In this document: in pieces, positions 63,799 to 64,000 of the stretch
How positions within the stretch are numbered: the stretch's first letter is position 1
Layout: the number at the start of each line of letters is the position of its first letter
Assembly: GCA_030159075.1 (NCBI GenBank)
Contig: BROG01000651.1
Span: 310,001-374,000, forward strand
DNA length: 64,000 nt
Reading direction: 5' to 3'
From: Atrina japonica
Taxonomy: Eukaryota; Mollusca; Bivalvia; Pterioida; Pinnidae
The notes under the pieces: generated by a model
Told to the model about the DNA's origin: nothing
Databases searched by the model: none
What the model saw: only the letters and a program-made list of their open reading frames with translations
Translations under genes and position numbers: made by a program

Positions 63799-64000
63799 CT
63801 ATTTCGTAAAGATTTGTGAGACACTGACATAGTGGCTCATTGTCAGACGACAAACCAATTATTCTTTCTGCAACATTAATGTACCCAAACATACAGGCAC
63901 GCTTCAATGCCTTCTTTATGTATTCTTCGTCTATTTCTGAATTTTCTCTCATTAACCATTCGACGGTTGCTAGATAGCCCTTCGAGGATGCTGCAACCAA
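63799..64000 (-). CDS. ankyrin-repeat protein exon (partial, runs off the window)
   Basis: Open on the minus strand from the window edge to a donor ATAG|gtaaac at 63799/63798. The residues read VAASSKGYLATVEWLMRENS, then a linker, then ALKRACMFGYINVAERIIGL. Both blocks fit the ankyrin helix pattern (A..xGyxxvvxxLl), one repeat about every 35-40 residues. Bivalves have many such ankyrin proteins, some with NACHT or death domains, but this exon does not tell which. It could also belong to a pseudogene, as only about 67 codons are visible. Confidence 0.6.

Overview
The window looks like nuclear genomic DNA of a mollusc, most likely a bivalve. It is AT-rich, its genes have many introns with GT-AG splice sites, and it is full of SINEs, MITEs, minisatellites and degraded retroelements. 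Several of these (the RAGGCCCAnTGGGC module, the 'gccataactctg' repeat, the retroelement tails) I recognise as typical of mollusc genomes; the exact species is inference only. No prokaryotic features, CRISPR arrays or operons are present.

Three protein-coding genes are supported. (1) Positions 2455-9055, + strand: the last three exons of a coiled-coil protein that begins upstream of the window; I could not name it. (2) Positions 19647-47620, - strand: a complete cystathionine beta-synthase (CBS) gene. I assembled it from 15 coding exons with phases that all agree. It gives a 526-residue protein with the heme-ligand Cys/His pair, the PLP lysine, the GTGGT phosphate loop and both C-terminal CBS (Bateman) domains. 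A probable non-coding first exon ends at 49014. (3) Positions 63799-64000, - strand: an ankyrin-repeat exon that runs off the right edge.

Layout: 1-2.4 kb dispersed repeats, including a TTAA-flanked MITE whose empty site is duplicated nearby. 2.4-9.1 kb coiled-coil gene with a 1.8-kb intronic 29-bp satellite and a second copy of the TTAA MITE. 9.1-19.6 kb intergenic or 3'UTR sequence with 30-bp, 26-bp and 38-bp minisatellites and a tRNA-derived SINE. 19.6-49.1 kb CBS, whose introns hold a LINE reverse-transcriptase relic, a pogo/Tigger-like transposase relic, two hAT-like MITEs (one with a perfect 8-bp target duplication), a long-TIR MITE, a solo LTR 55 bp from an acceptor, a 1.7-kb TTAA element with a nested SINE, and several Leu/Ser-tRNA-type SINEs. 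49.1-56 kb diverged direct and inverted modules around a block saturated with TCTCGTAATTACGAGA palindromes. 56.9-59 kb two retroelement coding relics. 59-63.8 kb mostly unremarkable AT-rich DNA.

The functional core is the CBS gene (transsulfuration: homocysteine + serine to cystathionine). I found no convincing new multi-gene system. The most interesting material is structural: the satellite higher-order repeat, the self-documenting transposon insertion, the palindrome block, and families of TA- and TTAA-targeting MITEs. All coordinates come from manual reading of the sequence.
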